Below are positions 10,611 through 20,695 of a DNA stretch of 64,000 nucleotides, in pieces (the first letter of the stretch is position 1; the number at the start of each line of letters is the position of its first letter). The stretch spans positions 60,583,980 to 60,647,979 of the forward strand of contig NC_068575.1 in the NCBI RefSeq assembly GCF_025698545.1. Reading direction: 5' to 3'. Origin of the DNA: Gossypium raimondii (Eukaryota; Streptophyta; Magnoliopsida; Malvales; Malvaceae). The notes beneath the pieces were generated by a model, which ran no database searches, was not told the DNA's origin, and saw only the letters and a list, made by a program, of their open reading frames with translations. Both the position numbers and the translations under genes were made by a program.

Positions 10611-10876
10611 TCATGCTTTAAACAAAACATTTATTACAATAGAGAATCTCATCAAAGATGTTAAACCAAGCAAGCAAACTGATTTTTTTGACCAACATTT
10701 AAATCTAATTTTTTTAAGTTCTTTAGCGATGAGTTCATTCGCACTGTCTGGTGGATGATACTCATCCCAAAACACATATTTGCTTCTATCTTCACACAGT
10801 GTTGATGCCGGTATGCATGTAAGCGCTGACCGAATCCTCCCCAGCAAACAACATGGCAAATCAACATTAATAAATC
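10611..10876 (-). pseudogene. Orphan last exon of a GDSL esterase/lipase
   Basis: After a canonical TTTGCAG acceptor (10877-10878) the minus strand reads GFINVDLPCCLLGRIRSAL, then CIPASTLCEDRSKYVFWD and YHPPDSANELIAKELKK. This is the family's C-terminal block with the catalytic Asp-x-x-His region (WDEYHPPD). No upstream GDSL exons were found at 10.9-12 kb. It cannot be the end of the gene at 421-924, because that gene runs leftward from 924. The tail after KELKKIRFK reads on to a stop near 10611 without family resemblance. Best read as a gene remnant. Confidence 0.75.
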
Positions 10877-11962
10877 CTGCAAAGTTATTTAATCATGACC
10901 TTCATGGACTATCCACTTCTCTTCCAACTATGTCATTTTAAAATAAATTATGAGTTTATCATAAATTAAATTAAATTACAAGACAATCGGTGTTGGACAA
11001 TGTGATTTAAGTTTTAAAGGATTTAATTAAAACTTCTAAAACTTATGTGAGATTTAATGAGAAATTTTATAAATTTTGATAGATGTAATTAAAACTTCAA
11101 AATATTTTTAAAACTTGATGAGAATTTATAAAAGAAAAAATATTAGGAGGAGTCTAATTAAAGATTATATAAAATTTGAAGGAGCTAATTAAAAATTTTA
11201 AAAGTTTAATGAAATTTTTTATTATAAAGTCAATCCATGCTCGTATTTTCCATCAACTTTTACATTGTTTCTTCATCAAACATTTTCTATTAAAATTAAA
11301 TGATCGTTAAATGTGCATTTTAATAGTAGTTATTTACGAGTAAATAATTGTCGCATAGTGCTAAAACAAATTTATAGAATGATAATAATGAAACCTTTAA
11401 TCCATATCTTATTTTGGTGCAATCAAAGATCTAGAAGGAAAAAATTTAAAGCTTGTTTTATATAAAAATAATTAAAAATTAATATTATAACAATAAAAAC
11501 AATAATTGTCGGTTTTCACGAAATCTAGATGATTTATATAAAAAAACAAATTTTATATCTCTCTCCATTGTGTTATGTAGTTAAATCCGTCAACAAAAAT
11601 TAAAAACCATAAAAGAAATTTTCTTTTCCCAAAAAAATATGTTTATTTTTCATGTTTTCACGGATCACATCTTTGTCCGAAATTTAGTGAAAGGGACAAA
11701 AATGGAATTTCAATTCATAACCATTGACGTCCGTTAACAAAAAAAAAAAAACAGAGCCCTACTAGTAAAATACTTACCTTTTCTTTTATTTGGTTTTTTT
11801 AGTTTAATTTTACTAAATTATATTTAAATTTAATATATTAAAAAGGGGGGAAAAAAAAAGAAAGGTCTTCAATTTATATCGATTTGATTAATTTCCAAGC
11901 AAAGGAACTCATTGGCTTACGAATCGGACTCTCCCACCGGGGAAAAAAGTTTCATCTTTTAG

Positions 11963-12419
11963 GTAAGTTCTTTTTAATTAATAGGTTTGTTTAGTTCTGA
12001 TCATGACTGTGGTATTTTCTTCTTTATTATTATTATTTTTTAAAGTTCTCTTTTCATTTTGGGAATTTTGTTTGGTTGTTTGATTGTTCTGAAAAGTAAT
12101 GAAATAATTTGGGTTTTTTTTCCCGGTGGATATTTTTGTGGCATAGCCTGAAGGAATAAATTTTCGAAATTTAATTTGAAAAGAAGACTTTGAATTATAT
12201 AAGAAAATAAAGAATAATTGTTAAAAGAGAGAGTTACTATGGATCTTCATATGGAGTGATTTTAGTAACTACAAAAAAAGAGTTGATTTGTTGTATGTTA
12301 GTTTTTGAAGCATATTTTGCAGTTTCAGCCTCATGTTATTATGATTTTAATGGGGATTTTATTTTTGCTGCAATGTTGTATGTTAATATGTTATAACTTA
12401 TGAAAACCTTTCCTTTCAG
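11963..12419 (+). other. Predicted 5'-UTR intron of RINGv gene 1
   Basis: Donor TTTTAG|GTAAGT at 11962/11963 and acceptor CCTTTCAG at 12412-12419, 10 bp before the ATG. The second gene copy has matching borders near 20220 and 20686. Confidence 0.65.
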
Positions 12420-12429
12420 ATAAAAGAAA

Positions 12430-14310
12430 ATGCGTGATCATCTCGTAGTATGTGTTGACCGCCTTACGAAATCCGAAAGTTTGAAACCAGTGAATGAACC
12501 CGAGGTTGCAGGACCTTCGGGTGAAGGTTCTTTTATAGTTGCTGAGCCACATGTTTGTGCTATTGATGTTGAAGAAGTGGAAGAACACAGTTCATGTGAC
12601 GAAGAAGAACCGCTTATCCAAACGGTTGAATGCCGAATCTGCCAGGATGAAGACAACATTAACAATTTGGAGACACCTTGCTCATGCAGTGGCAGTTTGA
12701 AGGTATTCCTTGTTTTGGGAAAAATTCGAGACTTAATAGTGTAACAACTTAATCATGATATCGGCTATTTTTTTACGGTGTAATGGTTTTGGCTGACAAA
12801 TTTGTTATTATCCAGTTTGCTCATAGGAAATGTGTTCAAAGGTGGTGCAACGAGAAAGGAGACATAACGTGTGAGATATGTCATCAGGTATGCATTTTGT
12901 AATACTTTGTTAGTAGACGTTACACCTTGATGTTTGTTGTCCTTGTAGTATATCTGTGTTTTCGATTTTATCTCACTAATTGAAATAGTTTAGCTTCAGT
13001 TGAAATATTGGGCCTCTTTACTTAACTTTTTCCTGCAAAAATATTTGATTTGCAGCCTTATCAACCAGGATATACTGCACCACCACCTCCCCCTCGGCCA
13101 GAGGTTGCTACAATTGATATCAGGCCAGTATTTACTATCATGCACTTACCTAAAAATAGACACGATGAAGATTGGTGTTGCTCAAACGTTGCTTGCTTTG
13201 TCTTTCCTGTTTGTGAGGATCTATATATGTCGGAACCTGTTCGGTGATCCGTAGAGATGGGTTACTATTGTGTGCTAATCACCTCTGACCTCTTATTCCC
13301 CCCTTTCTTTATACAGTGAGTGGACGGTCGCTGGTGCTCCTTTGGGTTTACACGACCAACGGATTTTAGCAGTAGCAGCAGAACACCGTATTTTAGATCA
13401 TGGCTATGATGAATATGCCGAGCCCGATTCTAGTGGAACTGAATTTTTCCGTGCTGCTGCCTTAACCGTAAGCTTTTTGTTTCCTCTATGAAAATAAACC
13501 AGTTCATTGGATGTCCTATGTTTTTAGATCTTATTTTATCTGTTTATTTGCAGCTAATGGCTCTTCTTTCCTTGAGGCATGCTTTGTATCTAACCAGTGG
13601 AGAAGAGGATGATGATTTATCTCGATTTATCTCTGTAAGCATAGCTGGAATTTGCATTAATCCTTTTCTATTTCTTTTGTTCTTTTTTTTTTTGGTAATT
13701 GTTTGATTCTAATTTTTCTATGCTATCTAGCTTCTCCTGCTTCGAGCTGCCAGCTTTCTTCTCCCCTGTTACATTGTGGCCTGGGCTATCAGCATATTTA
13801 AGCACCGTGGGCAGCGGCAGGTAATAGCTCTGACTTTCTTGAAAAAATAACAGCTCGGTTTTACTTAATCATGTCTAGGTTGATCAAGATAACAGAAGAA
13901 GAATACTGAAAATGTAGATTTGTATCTGCTTTTCAATATTACTTGAAAACTTTGGTTTTGATAATTAGTCTTATACATTTTCTTTTCTCCAACCAAACCA
14001 GGAAGCTGCAGCTATCGCAGCGGCTGATGTTGCAGTGATGATACAGGGAACACGACCTCGGGCTGTACATTACAGTATAGCAGCGGGACCTTCAGCAACT
14101 CTTCAACAGGAGGGACCTCAGGCCATACATTACAGTGTAGCATCGGGACTTTCCATGACTCAACCAGAGCAACCTCATACCATACATTACAGTATAGCAG
14201 CACCAGGACCTTCTGCGACTCCTCAACAGGAGCAGCCTCTTACCATACATTACAGTATAGCAGCACCGGGACCTTCCGCAACTCCTCAACGGAAGGCATC
14301 ACTTCAATAG
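12430..14310 (+). CDS. RINGv (MARCH-type) membrane E3 ubiquitin ligase, copy 1
   Basis: Predicted membrane-bound E3 ligase; the RINGv finger recruits E2. Seven exons: 12430-12702, 12816-12887, 13056-13123, 13317-13467, 13554-13634, 13731-13820, 14002-14310; 347 residues. The C4HC3 finger is complete: C68, C71, C84, C86, H94, C97, C110, C113, split over exons 1 and 2. Next come a Pro-rich PYQPGYTAPPPPP segment, a conserved EWTVAGAPLGLHDQRIL block, two hydrophobic segments (about 189-203 and 216-238) separated by an acidic GEEDDD loop, and a C-terminal tail of four imperfect 20-residue repeats of the HYSIAAPGPSATPQ type. Intron 3 begins with GC rather than GT. The match is to plant RINGv proteins with a DUF3675-like region; the substrate is unknown. 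Confidence 0.88.
13124..13316 (+). other. GC-AG intron of RINGv gene 1
   Basis: The exon 3 end GATATCAG joins exon 4 TGAGTGG to give DIS-EWT in frame only if the intron starts with GC (GCCAGT) and ends ACAG. It is 193 bp, as is its counterpart at 21358-21550. If retained, it adds about 40 codons before a stop and removes the membrane part. Confidence 0.75.
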
Positions 14311-14402
14311 TGTGACAGTCGTTTTCACTGGCAAGAGGCTTCGGTGGTGAATGCGGACTCCAGATAATGTATCTAATATGGGCCTATTCAATTTTCTTTT
14401 GG

Positions 14403-14968
14403 GCACTTGTAATCAAGATGTCCCTGCTAGTTTCGGCACTGAACCTCTACGATATATATAGTGAATGTCAAGGGAGTTGCTCAGGAGAAAAACCTCAAGC
14501 TCATTGATGTGGGCGTTCTGGTTGTAGGGGGACATGCTGGTATCACCATTTTACCATTGCTGTCAAAGACGGAACCCACTGTTAGCTTTACTGATGAAGA
14601 ACTGGAGCAACTGATTGTCTGGATCCAAAATGGCGGGACAGAGGCTGTGGAGGCAAAGGCAGGTGCAGGGTCTGCCACCTTGTCCACGGCCTATTGATAT
14701 GCTACCACCTATACGCACCTACTTTATTTGCTTATCTTCAGATTGTGTTGTACTGCAAATGATTGATTCTTAAAGCTATAAATAGGGTTTTAGGTCCAGC
14801 TATGTTTTCATTTTTTGCATTTGTTCTTCAAGAGATTGGTCCTCTCCATGTGGACTACCTCTGTTTTAGAGAAGTTATTCAATAAAGATTTGTTTTTTCT
14901 TCTAGAGTTCAGTCTCCCAAGTTACCTTTGCTTGTATCACCTGTGCAGCCCCGAGTTTTGTAGAATCA
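14403..14968 (+). pseudogene. Malate dehydrogenase fragment (copy 3), split by solo LTR
   Basis: Plus-strand match to MDH residues about 106-129 and then about 246-317, with the same internal deletion joined at GTTGCT as in the 8548-8830 copy. After the LTR it resumes as GCAGCCCCGAGTTTTGTAGA, matching residues about 318-325, then stops. The shared deletion shows both fragments descend from one already-deleted ancestor. Confidence 0.85.
14695..14939 (+). mobile_element. Solo LTR in malate dehydrogenase fragment (copy 3)
   Basis: 245 bp, TGATATGC...TATCA, with TATA-like GCTATAAATAGGG and AATAAAGA. Flanked by CCTAT (14690-14694) and CCTGT (14940-14944). Same insertion as the copies at 8287 and 9803. 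Confidence 0.8.
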
Positions 14969-15311
14969 GCCCCAAGTTTTAATCAAATTTAAATTTAAAT
15001 CATTAAAATTTTAGAGGAGCTAAAATTAAAATATTATCATTTTTTTTTAAAATCCGGAAGTTTAAAGAAGGTCGCAGGTTGGAAGCCTGTAGACCAAATA
15101 ATTTATTTTTGGCAGTGGTTAAAATAATAATTGCCATTAAAAGGGACCTGGGCCTGCTCAGTGCTCCCCCATATATTTCTTATTTGTGCTTTAAGCAATT
15201 AGTTTTTAAATAATTAACAGTATTTTTTAAAGTAAAAAAGCCTAGATTAATTCCTTTTATTCCGAAAACCAGAAAATCAAGAACAAAAACCTCAGGGTTT
15301 TAGCTTTTGCA

Positions 15312-18300
15312 ATGGCAGAGAAAGAGGTATCGGCGCAGCTTGTCGAGACCAATCCACCAACCGACGACATGAATCCCGAAACCCAAGTCCCGCCCTCCCC
15401 GATTTTCGATGACAGCGTCGACGCTGGGTTGGCCTACAACGACAGCTCGAAATCGAAGCGCCAGAGAGAAGAAGATGGCGGAGAAAGCGACGAGGTATCC
15501 AAGAAACAGAAGGCGGAGACGTCCGTCATCGAAGAAATCATCGAGAAAAACTCAGTGCCCTTAGTTTCGAGTCGGGTTTGGCTTGGCCCGAACGAATTCG
15601 GGTCGTCCATGGAGATGTTTGATTACTTTTACAATTTGCTTCTGTTAGAGATCGACCCGATTAAGCAAAAAGTAACAAAAATAGTAGAATAAATTGAGAA
15701 ATGAACACACAAATTTAACGTGAAAAAACTCCTCCAAAGAGGATAAAAAACCACAGGTAAAGATAATTTTACTATAATGGCAAAATAAACAAAGAGTACA
15801 AAAAGATGGAAATAAAAACTAAACCCCGAAAACAAAAAACTCCCAAAACGTAAACACAAAATTCTCTAAATGTGTTATGAGCTCTAATATCTAATGGGTG
15901 TTTTTTTTTAAGGTTGTAAAAGAGTTTATTTATAGGCTAAATTCATATGTCAAATAATAAAAAAATAATCTAAACTAAGCAGTGTTTGATTGAAACAAAT
16001 AAACGGAGTTTAACTAGAAGATTATTTCTCAAATTTGACTGAAATAGGAGTCATACTTAACAAATCTCCACCTTAACTCATATTTCTACAACACCATCTT
16101 TACCAAAGCTCGCCATGAGCCTATCTTAAACTATGCAGGGAATTAACTAAGTCGAATTTATGCTTAGGAACTAGAAGACTTCTAGCCTTCGACTTGTACA
16201 CTGCCAAATTAAAACTAACCTGGATATGATTTTCACGAACACAGTACCCTAACTTTTTAAAACCTGCGTCCAAAAGAGAACCTCTCTTCAACGAAATGGT
16301 CATACATCTTTCCCTCCTATAACCAAGTTGTCTCCGCTCCAAACGAGTTGATTTTGACTCTGTAACGGACGAGGGACGTCCGATTTCACCAGTCACTGTA
16401 GAACCTTCCAGAACCTTTTAACAAAACGAGAGCTCCACGAGATACTTTAATGCCGCTCGATTCGATGTTGATTCTGCATCCTTTCAAGTCTAAAATATTC
16501 AAGGAGATGAGATTCTTTCGTAAATTAGGTACATACTTGACATCTGAGAGTGTCCTAATCGTCCCATCGTGTATCCTAATTTTAACAGTTCCAATATCAA
16601 TTACCTTACTAGATGAATTGTTTCCCATGCGCACAATTCCACCTTCAACCGAATTGTATGTGAAGAACCATTCTCTATTGGGACAGATGTGGAAAGAACA
16701 TCCCGAATCTAGGATCCACTCGGACATGAGCTTGGAGTTATCTCTCGTTGACATTAACAAGAAATCATCACCGCTTTCATCAGCCAAATTAGCATCAGCT
16801 ACATCTTCCTCGTTACTCTCAACAGCTCTTTTATTTCACATTTTATAACAATCTGCTTTGACATTACCTAACTTTTTACAATAGCGATACATTTTGTCTC
16901 GTTTCTTTGATGCTACCAAAACGGAAGCTTGTCTATCTGTCTTGCTATCCAAATGAAGCTCATTGTCGAGTTTGTCTCCAAATGACATTTTACATCTTCG
17001 AACGAGAGTTTGTTTTTGCCATAAATCAGGGTCTCCCTGAAAGACTTGTATGAAAGGGGTAAGGAGCACAATAATAGCATAGCTTGATCTTCATCATCAA
17101 TATGAACCTCAACGTGCTTTAAATTATTTTAAAAAGTAATGAGTTGACTGATGTGATCTTTGAGAAGCTCACATTCGTTCATGCGAAACGTAAATAGACG
17201 TTGTATCAACACTAAACGGTTAGCCAGAGACTTAGTTGCATAAAGAGTTTCTAACCTTTTCTATAAGGCAGATGAGGTATTCTCCATCAATACCTCCTGC
17301 AATACTGTATTCGTGAGGCACAACTGGATTGCAGACAAAGCCTTTTCATCAAACTTTTCCCATTCTGTTTTATTTAGATTCTCAAGTTTTTTTCCCGGTA
17401 ACAATCTTTTTCAAACCGGATTAAACTAGAATTGCCATCATCCGAACTTGCCACAGATTGAAATTTGTCTCACCATCGAACTTCTCAATTTCAAACCTTG
17501 TTGTTGCCATATCTAAATGGGCTGATTTATGAAACTTAACAAAAATAGCGAAATAAATTGAAAAATGAACACACGAATTTAACGTGGAAAAACTCCTCCA
17601 AAGAGGATAAAAAACCACGGACAAAGATAATTTTACTATAATGGCAAAAGAAACGAAGAGTACAAAAAGATGGAGATAAAAACTAAACCCCGAAAATAAA
17701 GAACTCTCAACACGTAAACACAAAATTCTCTAAATGTGTTATGAGTTCTAATATCTAATGGGTATTTTTTTAATGTTGTAAAAGAGTCTATTTATAGGCT
17801 AAATTCATACGTCAAATAATAATAAAATAATCTAAAGTAATCAGTTTTTGATTGAAACAAATAAACAGAGTTTAACTAGAAGATTATTTCTCAAATTTGA
17901 CTAAAATAGGAGTCATATTTAACAGCTTTATTGTTGGGCTACTCATCTCAACCTTAGTAAGGTAATTATAATGTCTAAACTTATTGTCCATTAGACGATC
18001 ATTGCTTCTTGGGAATTTTTAGCTCTGGTTCATAATTCACCTTATATTTTACAGTACGAACACATGGTGCTGCTTGAATTGCTTAAAAAAGGCCACGAAG
18101 AGCCTGATAAGAAGATTGGTAAAGGGATCAAAGGCTTCCAAGTTCAAATCCATCTGGTGTGGAAAAGTAAATGTTTCTTTGTCATCAAGGACGATGATAC
18201 CTTCGATGATTTTAGCTTTCGGAAGTGTGTCGATCATATACTTCCCCTGTCGGATGAGATGAAGCAACCTGATACAAAGAAGGCATCCAATGGCAGTCGT

Positions 18301-18342
18301 GGTGGAAAAGGCAGTGGTCAAGGCCGTGGAAAGAGGCAGTGA
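15312..18342 (+). pseudogene. DOMINO1-like gene copy 2, interrupted by a copia relic
   Basis: Exon 1 starts at ATG 15312 (MAEKEVSAQLVETNPPTDD) and matches the intact gene to 15642, where a retroelement of about 2.28 kb enters within codons for FYNLL. Exon 1 resumes at 17925-17961 and ends with the same GTAATT donor; exon 2 is 18055-18342, the same 288-nt length as in the intact copy. Both parts keep their reading frame, so apart from the insertion the gene looks recently intact. Substitutions relative to copy 1 include a Pro to Leu change in the IHPVW block (IHLVW here). The leader keeps the telo-box-like AGGGTTTT. Probably a pseudogene unless the insert is spliced out. Confidence 0.85.
15643..17924 (-). 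mobile_element. Ty1/copia LTR retrotransposon relic
   Basis: A broken element on the minus strand, flanked by a near-perfect 5-bp target duplication (GCTTC 15638-15642, GCTTT 17925-17929). The LTR at 15643-16062 (about 420 bp) and the second LTR, about 17505-17924, are bounded by TG/CA; a purine-rich GGTGGAGATT stretch abuts the left LTR. The internal part shows gag-like sequence with a zinc-knuckle region (about 16836-17510) and a retropepsin-like part with DSGCSFH (about 16386-16790). The internal region is far shorter than in a whole element and the rest of pol is not seen. Several breaks; LTR divergence suggests a moderately old insertion. A fossil. Confidence 0.88.
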
Positions 18343-18658
18343 GCCGCTAATGCCATCTTGTATTGTTGCTTTTGTTTTGCTGCTTTAGACTTTGTAATGT
18401 ATTGCGTTTTAAGGATGTTGCCAAAGATTAAAAGAAAGTTGAAATGTAGCATTGATTTGAGATTGTCTAAAGTTCTGATTCAGAAATGTTTATGTTTTTC
18501 TCGTCTACAACATCGAAATGCCCTTCTAAATTTGGTATTCTGTGATGTAATTGGAAAAAGAAACCGAAAAAACTTTGATTCTGCAAAATTGAAACTACCG
18601 GTGCAGACCTGGCTCTCTCGAGAGGGGGCAAGTTTTGGTACGTCTAAAACTTAGATTT

Positions 18659-18752
18659 TTAAGCGGTAACTGGTTGCTTCTGCACGAATGCAATTCCCTT
18701 CTCGATGCTGGCCTTTAATTCTGGCTTAAGAGCTTCCAACGCCTTCTCTTTT
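18659..18752 (-). pseudogene. Malate dehydrogenase C-terminal fragment (copy 4)
   Basis: The minus strand encodes the last 30 or so residues of the plastid enzyme ([17 protein letters not shown], then QKQPVTA) followed by the stop at 18661-18659. It is almost unchanged from the intact gene. It lies convergent to the second DOMINO1-like copy, as in the parent locus, and marks the edge of the inverted duplication. Confidence 0.85.
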
Positions 18753-18755
18753 GAA

Positions 18756-19180
18756 AACTTGCTAAAGCTCTGGGTGTTTGTGGGCTGCATAGATATTTTA
18801 CAATTAAGAAGAAAAAAGTCGGTTAATTTTTTTTATTAATCTCATTATAGATTTTGATCATATATGCTCTTTTTAATACAATGTTTAGAATTACCTATAA
18901 CATCTGTCAAACTCATAAATAAGAGGATAATGCGATTCAAATCTTGAAATCTACATCTTCCTATATATTCTTATTTTCTACAATCTATCTTATTTTCTAG
19001 AAAAAATTTAATAAATATATTCTCGATATCTACAACAATTTAATTTTTAATATACTGGATATCTAAAATATTTTCTTTTGCAACTTCAAGGACATCCAAT
19101 AAAATATCTTTTAGCTATTTGGATCTCTTTAATTATAATTTTTTAAATAATCAATTTATCGTGATAGATTAAGTTACAAG
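18756..19180. other. Junction between inverted and tandem duplications, no gene seen
   Basis: AT-rich DNA not matched elsewhere in the window by eye. The duplication breakpoints should lie here. Confidence 0.4.
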
Positions 19181-20695
19181 ACAACAAATATTGGATACTC
19201 ACATTAAATTTAAGAGAGTCTAGCTAAATTATAAAATTGTTTAAGATTTAGTGAGAAATTTTATAAATTTTGATAAGTTTAATTAGAACTTTAAAATATT
19301 TTAGAGGTATAATGAGAATTTCAAAAATGTTGAGGGACCTAATTAAAATTTTTAAAAGTCTAATGAAGATTTTAAAAAATTCAGGGGGCAAGGCCCCTAG
19401 CCCTAAATACCGCGATCCCTGAAGTCAATCCATGCTCTATTTTCCATCAACCTTCACATGATTTCTTCATCAAACATTTTTATTATATTCATTTGGTGCA
19501 ATCATCAATCAAATTAACAAAAAAAAAAAAAACAGAAGATTTTGAAGGGAAAAAAATACCAAATATTAACGTTTGTTTTTTTTATACATTGATAATTGTT
19601 TTTCTATTTTATTAGAAAAACGGATTTAAACATAAAAATTGGTAATAACAGAGTTTAAGAAGTATGTCGAGATGGTTATACTAACAAAATTTAAAATTAA
19701 TATTATAACAATAAAACAATTATTGTTGGTTTTCACGAAATTTAAATGATTTATTAAAAAACACAAATTTAATATATTTCTCCAATGTGTTATCTAGTTA
19801 AATCCGTCAACAAAAATTAAAAATTATAAAATAATTTTATTTTCGCAAAAAAAAAATTCATGTTTTTGCGGATCATATCTTTGTCCGAAATTTAGTGGAA
19901 GGGACAAAAATGGAATTTAAATCGTAACCATTGACGTCCGTTAACCAGAAAAACAGACCCTAAAACTCCAAAGCTTCATTTAAAACAGAGCCCTACTAGT
20001 AAAATACTAAACTTTTTTATTGGTTTTTTTTTTAGTTTAATTTTACTAAATTATACTTAAATTATATATATAAGGAGAAGAAAAAAAAAATAGAAAGGTC
20101 TTCAATTCATATCGATTTGATTAATTTCCAAGCAAAGGAACTCATTGATTTACGAAGGAAACTCTTCTGATAAGAATATTTCGACTCTCCCACCAGAAAA
20201 AAAAAAGTTCCATCTTTTAGGTAAAATCTTTTTATTTTATAATGTTTTGATTCTTTTCAATTAATGGGTTTGTTCAGTTCTTCATCATGATTGTGGTATT
20301 TTCTTCTCTCTCTTTTTTAAAAAATTCTCTTTTAATTTTGGGAATTTTGTTTGGTTGTTTGATTGTTCTGAAAAGTAATGAAATGAATTGGGCGTTTTTC
20401 TTTCGGTGGAAAATTAAGAGAAAAAAAATAGGAGAGAAGCTTTGAATTATACATGAAAATAAATAATAATTATTAAAATAGAGAGTTACTATGGAATTTT
20501 AAAGCACCTGATGTTTATATGGAGTGATTTTAGTAACTATAAAAAGGAGTTGATTTGTTGTATGTTAGTTTTTGAAGTATGTTTTGCAGTTTCAGCCTCA
20601 TATGTTATTATGATTTTCATAGAGATTTTTTTTTCTGCAATGTTGTATATCAGTATGTTATAACTTTTGAAAACCTTTCCTTTCAGATAAGCAAA

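Larger units (their letters stand above)
10980..14370 (+). repeat. Tandem duplication unit 1 (RINGv gene with upstream DNA)
   Basis: This block is repeated in the same orientation at about 19180-22590. Start codons are 8266 bp apart. Similarity covers roughly 1.2 kb of upstream DNA (for example GTCAATCCATGCTC, GGATCACATCTTTGTCCG and GGTCTTCAATT), all exons and all introns. Confidence 0.9.
14230..18755 (+). repeat. Inverted duplication arm 2 (RINGv tail, MDH fragment, DOMINO1-like, MDH end)
   Basis: In order along the plus strand: RINGv 3' end, MDH fragment with solo LTR, SINE-like stretch, DOMINO1-like gene, intergenic region and MDH 3' end. The same order is found on the minus strand from about 9000 down to 6740. 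Arm 2 is longer because of the copia insertion. Confidence 0.85.

Noticed and set aside
421-10876. One large GDSL gene joining the 421-924 exons to the exon at 10611-10876
   Set aside because: On the minus strand the last exon must lie to the left of exon 2, so the order is wrong.
14461-14697. 78-residue frame resembling malate dehydrogenase
   Set aside because: Part of a fragment lacking the NAD-binding start and the catalytic segment, ended by an LTR insertion; not a gene.
16450-16848. 132-residue plus-strand frame
   Set aside because: Antisense of the copia relic's protease-like part.
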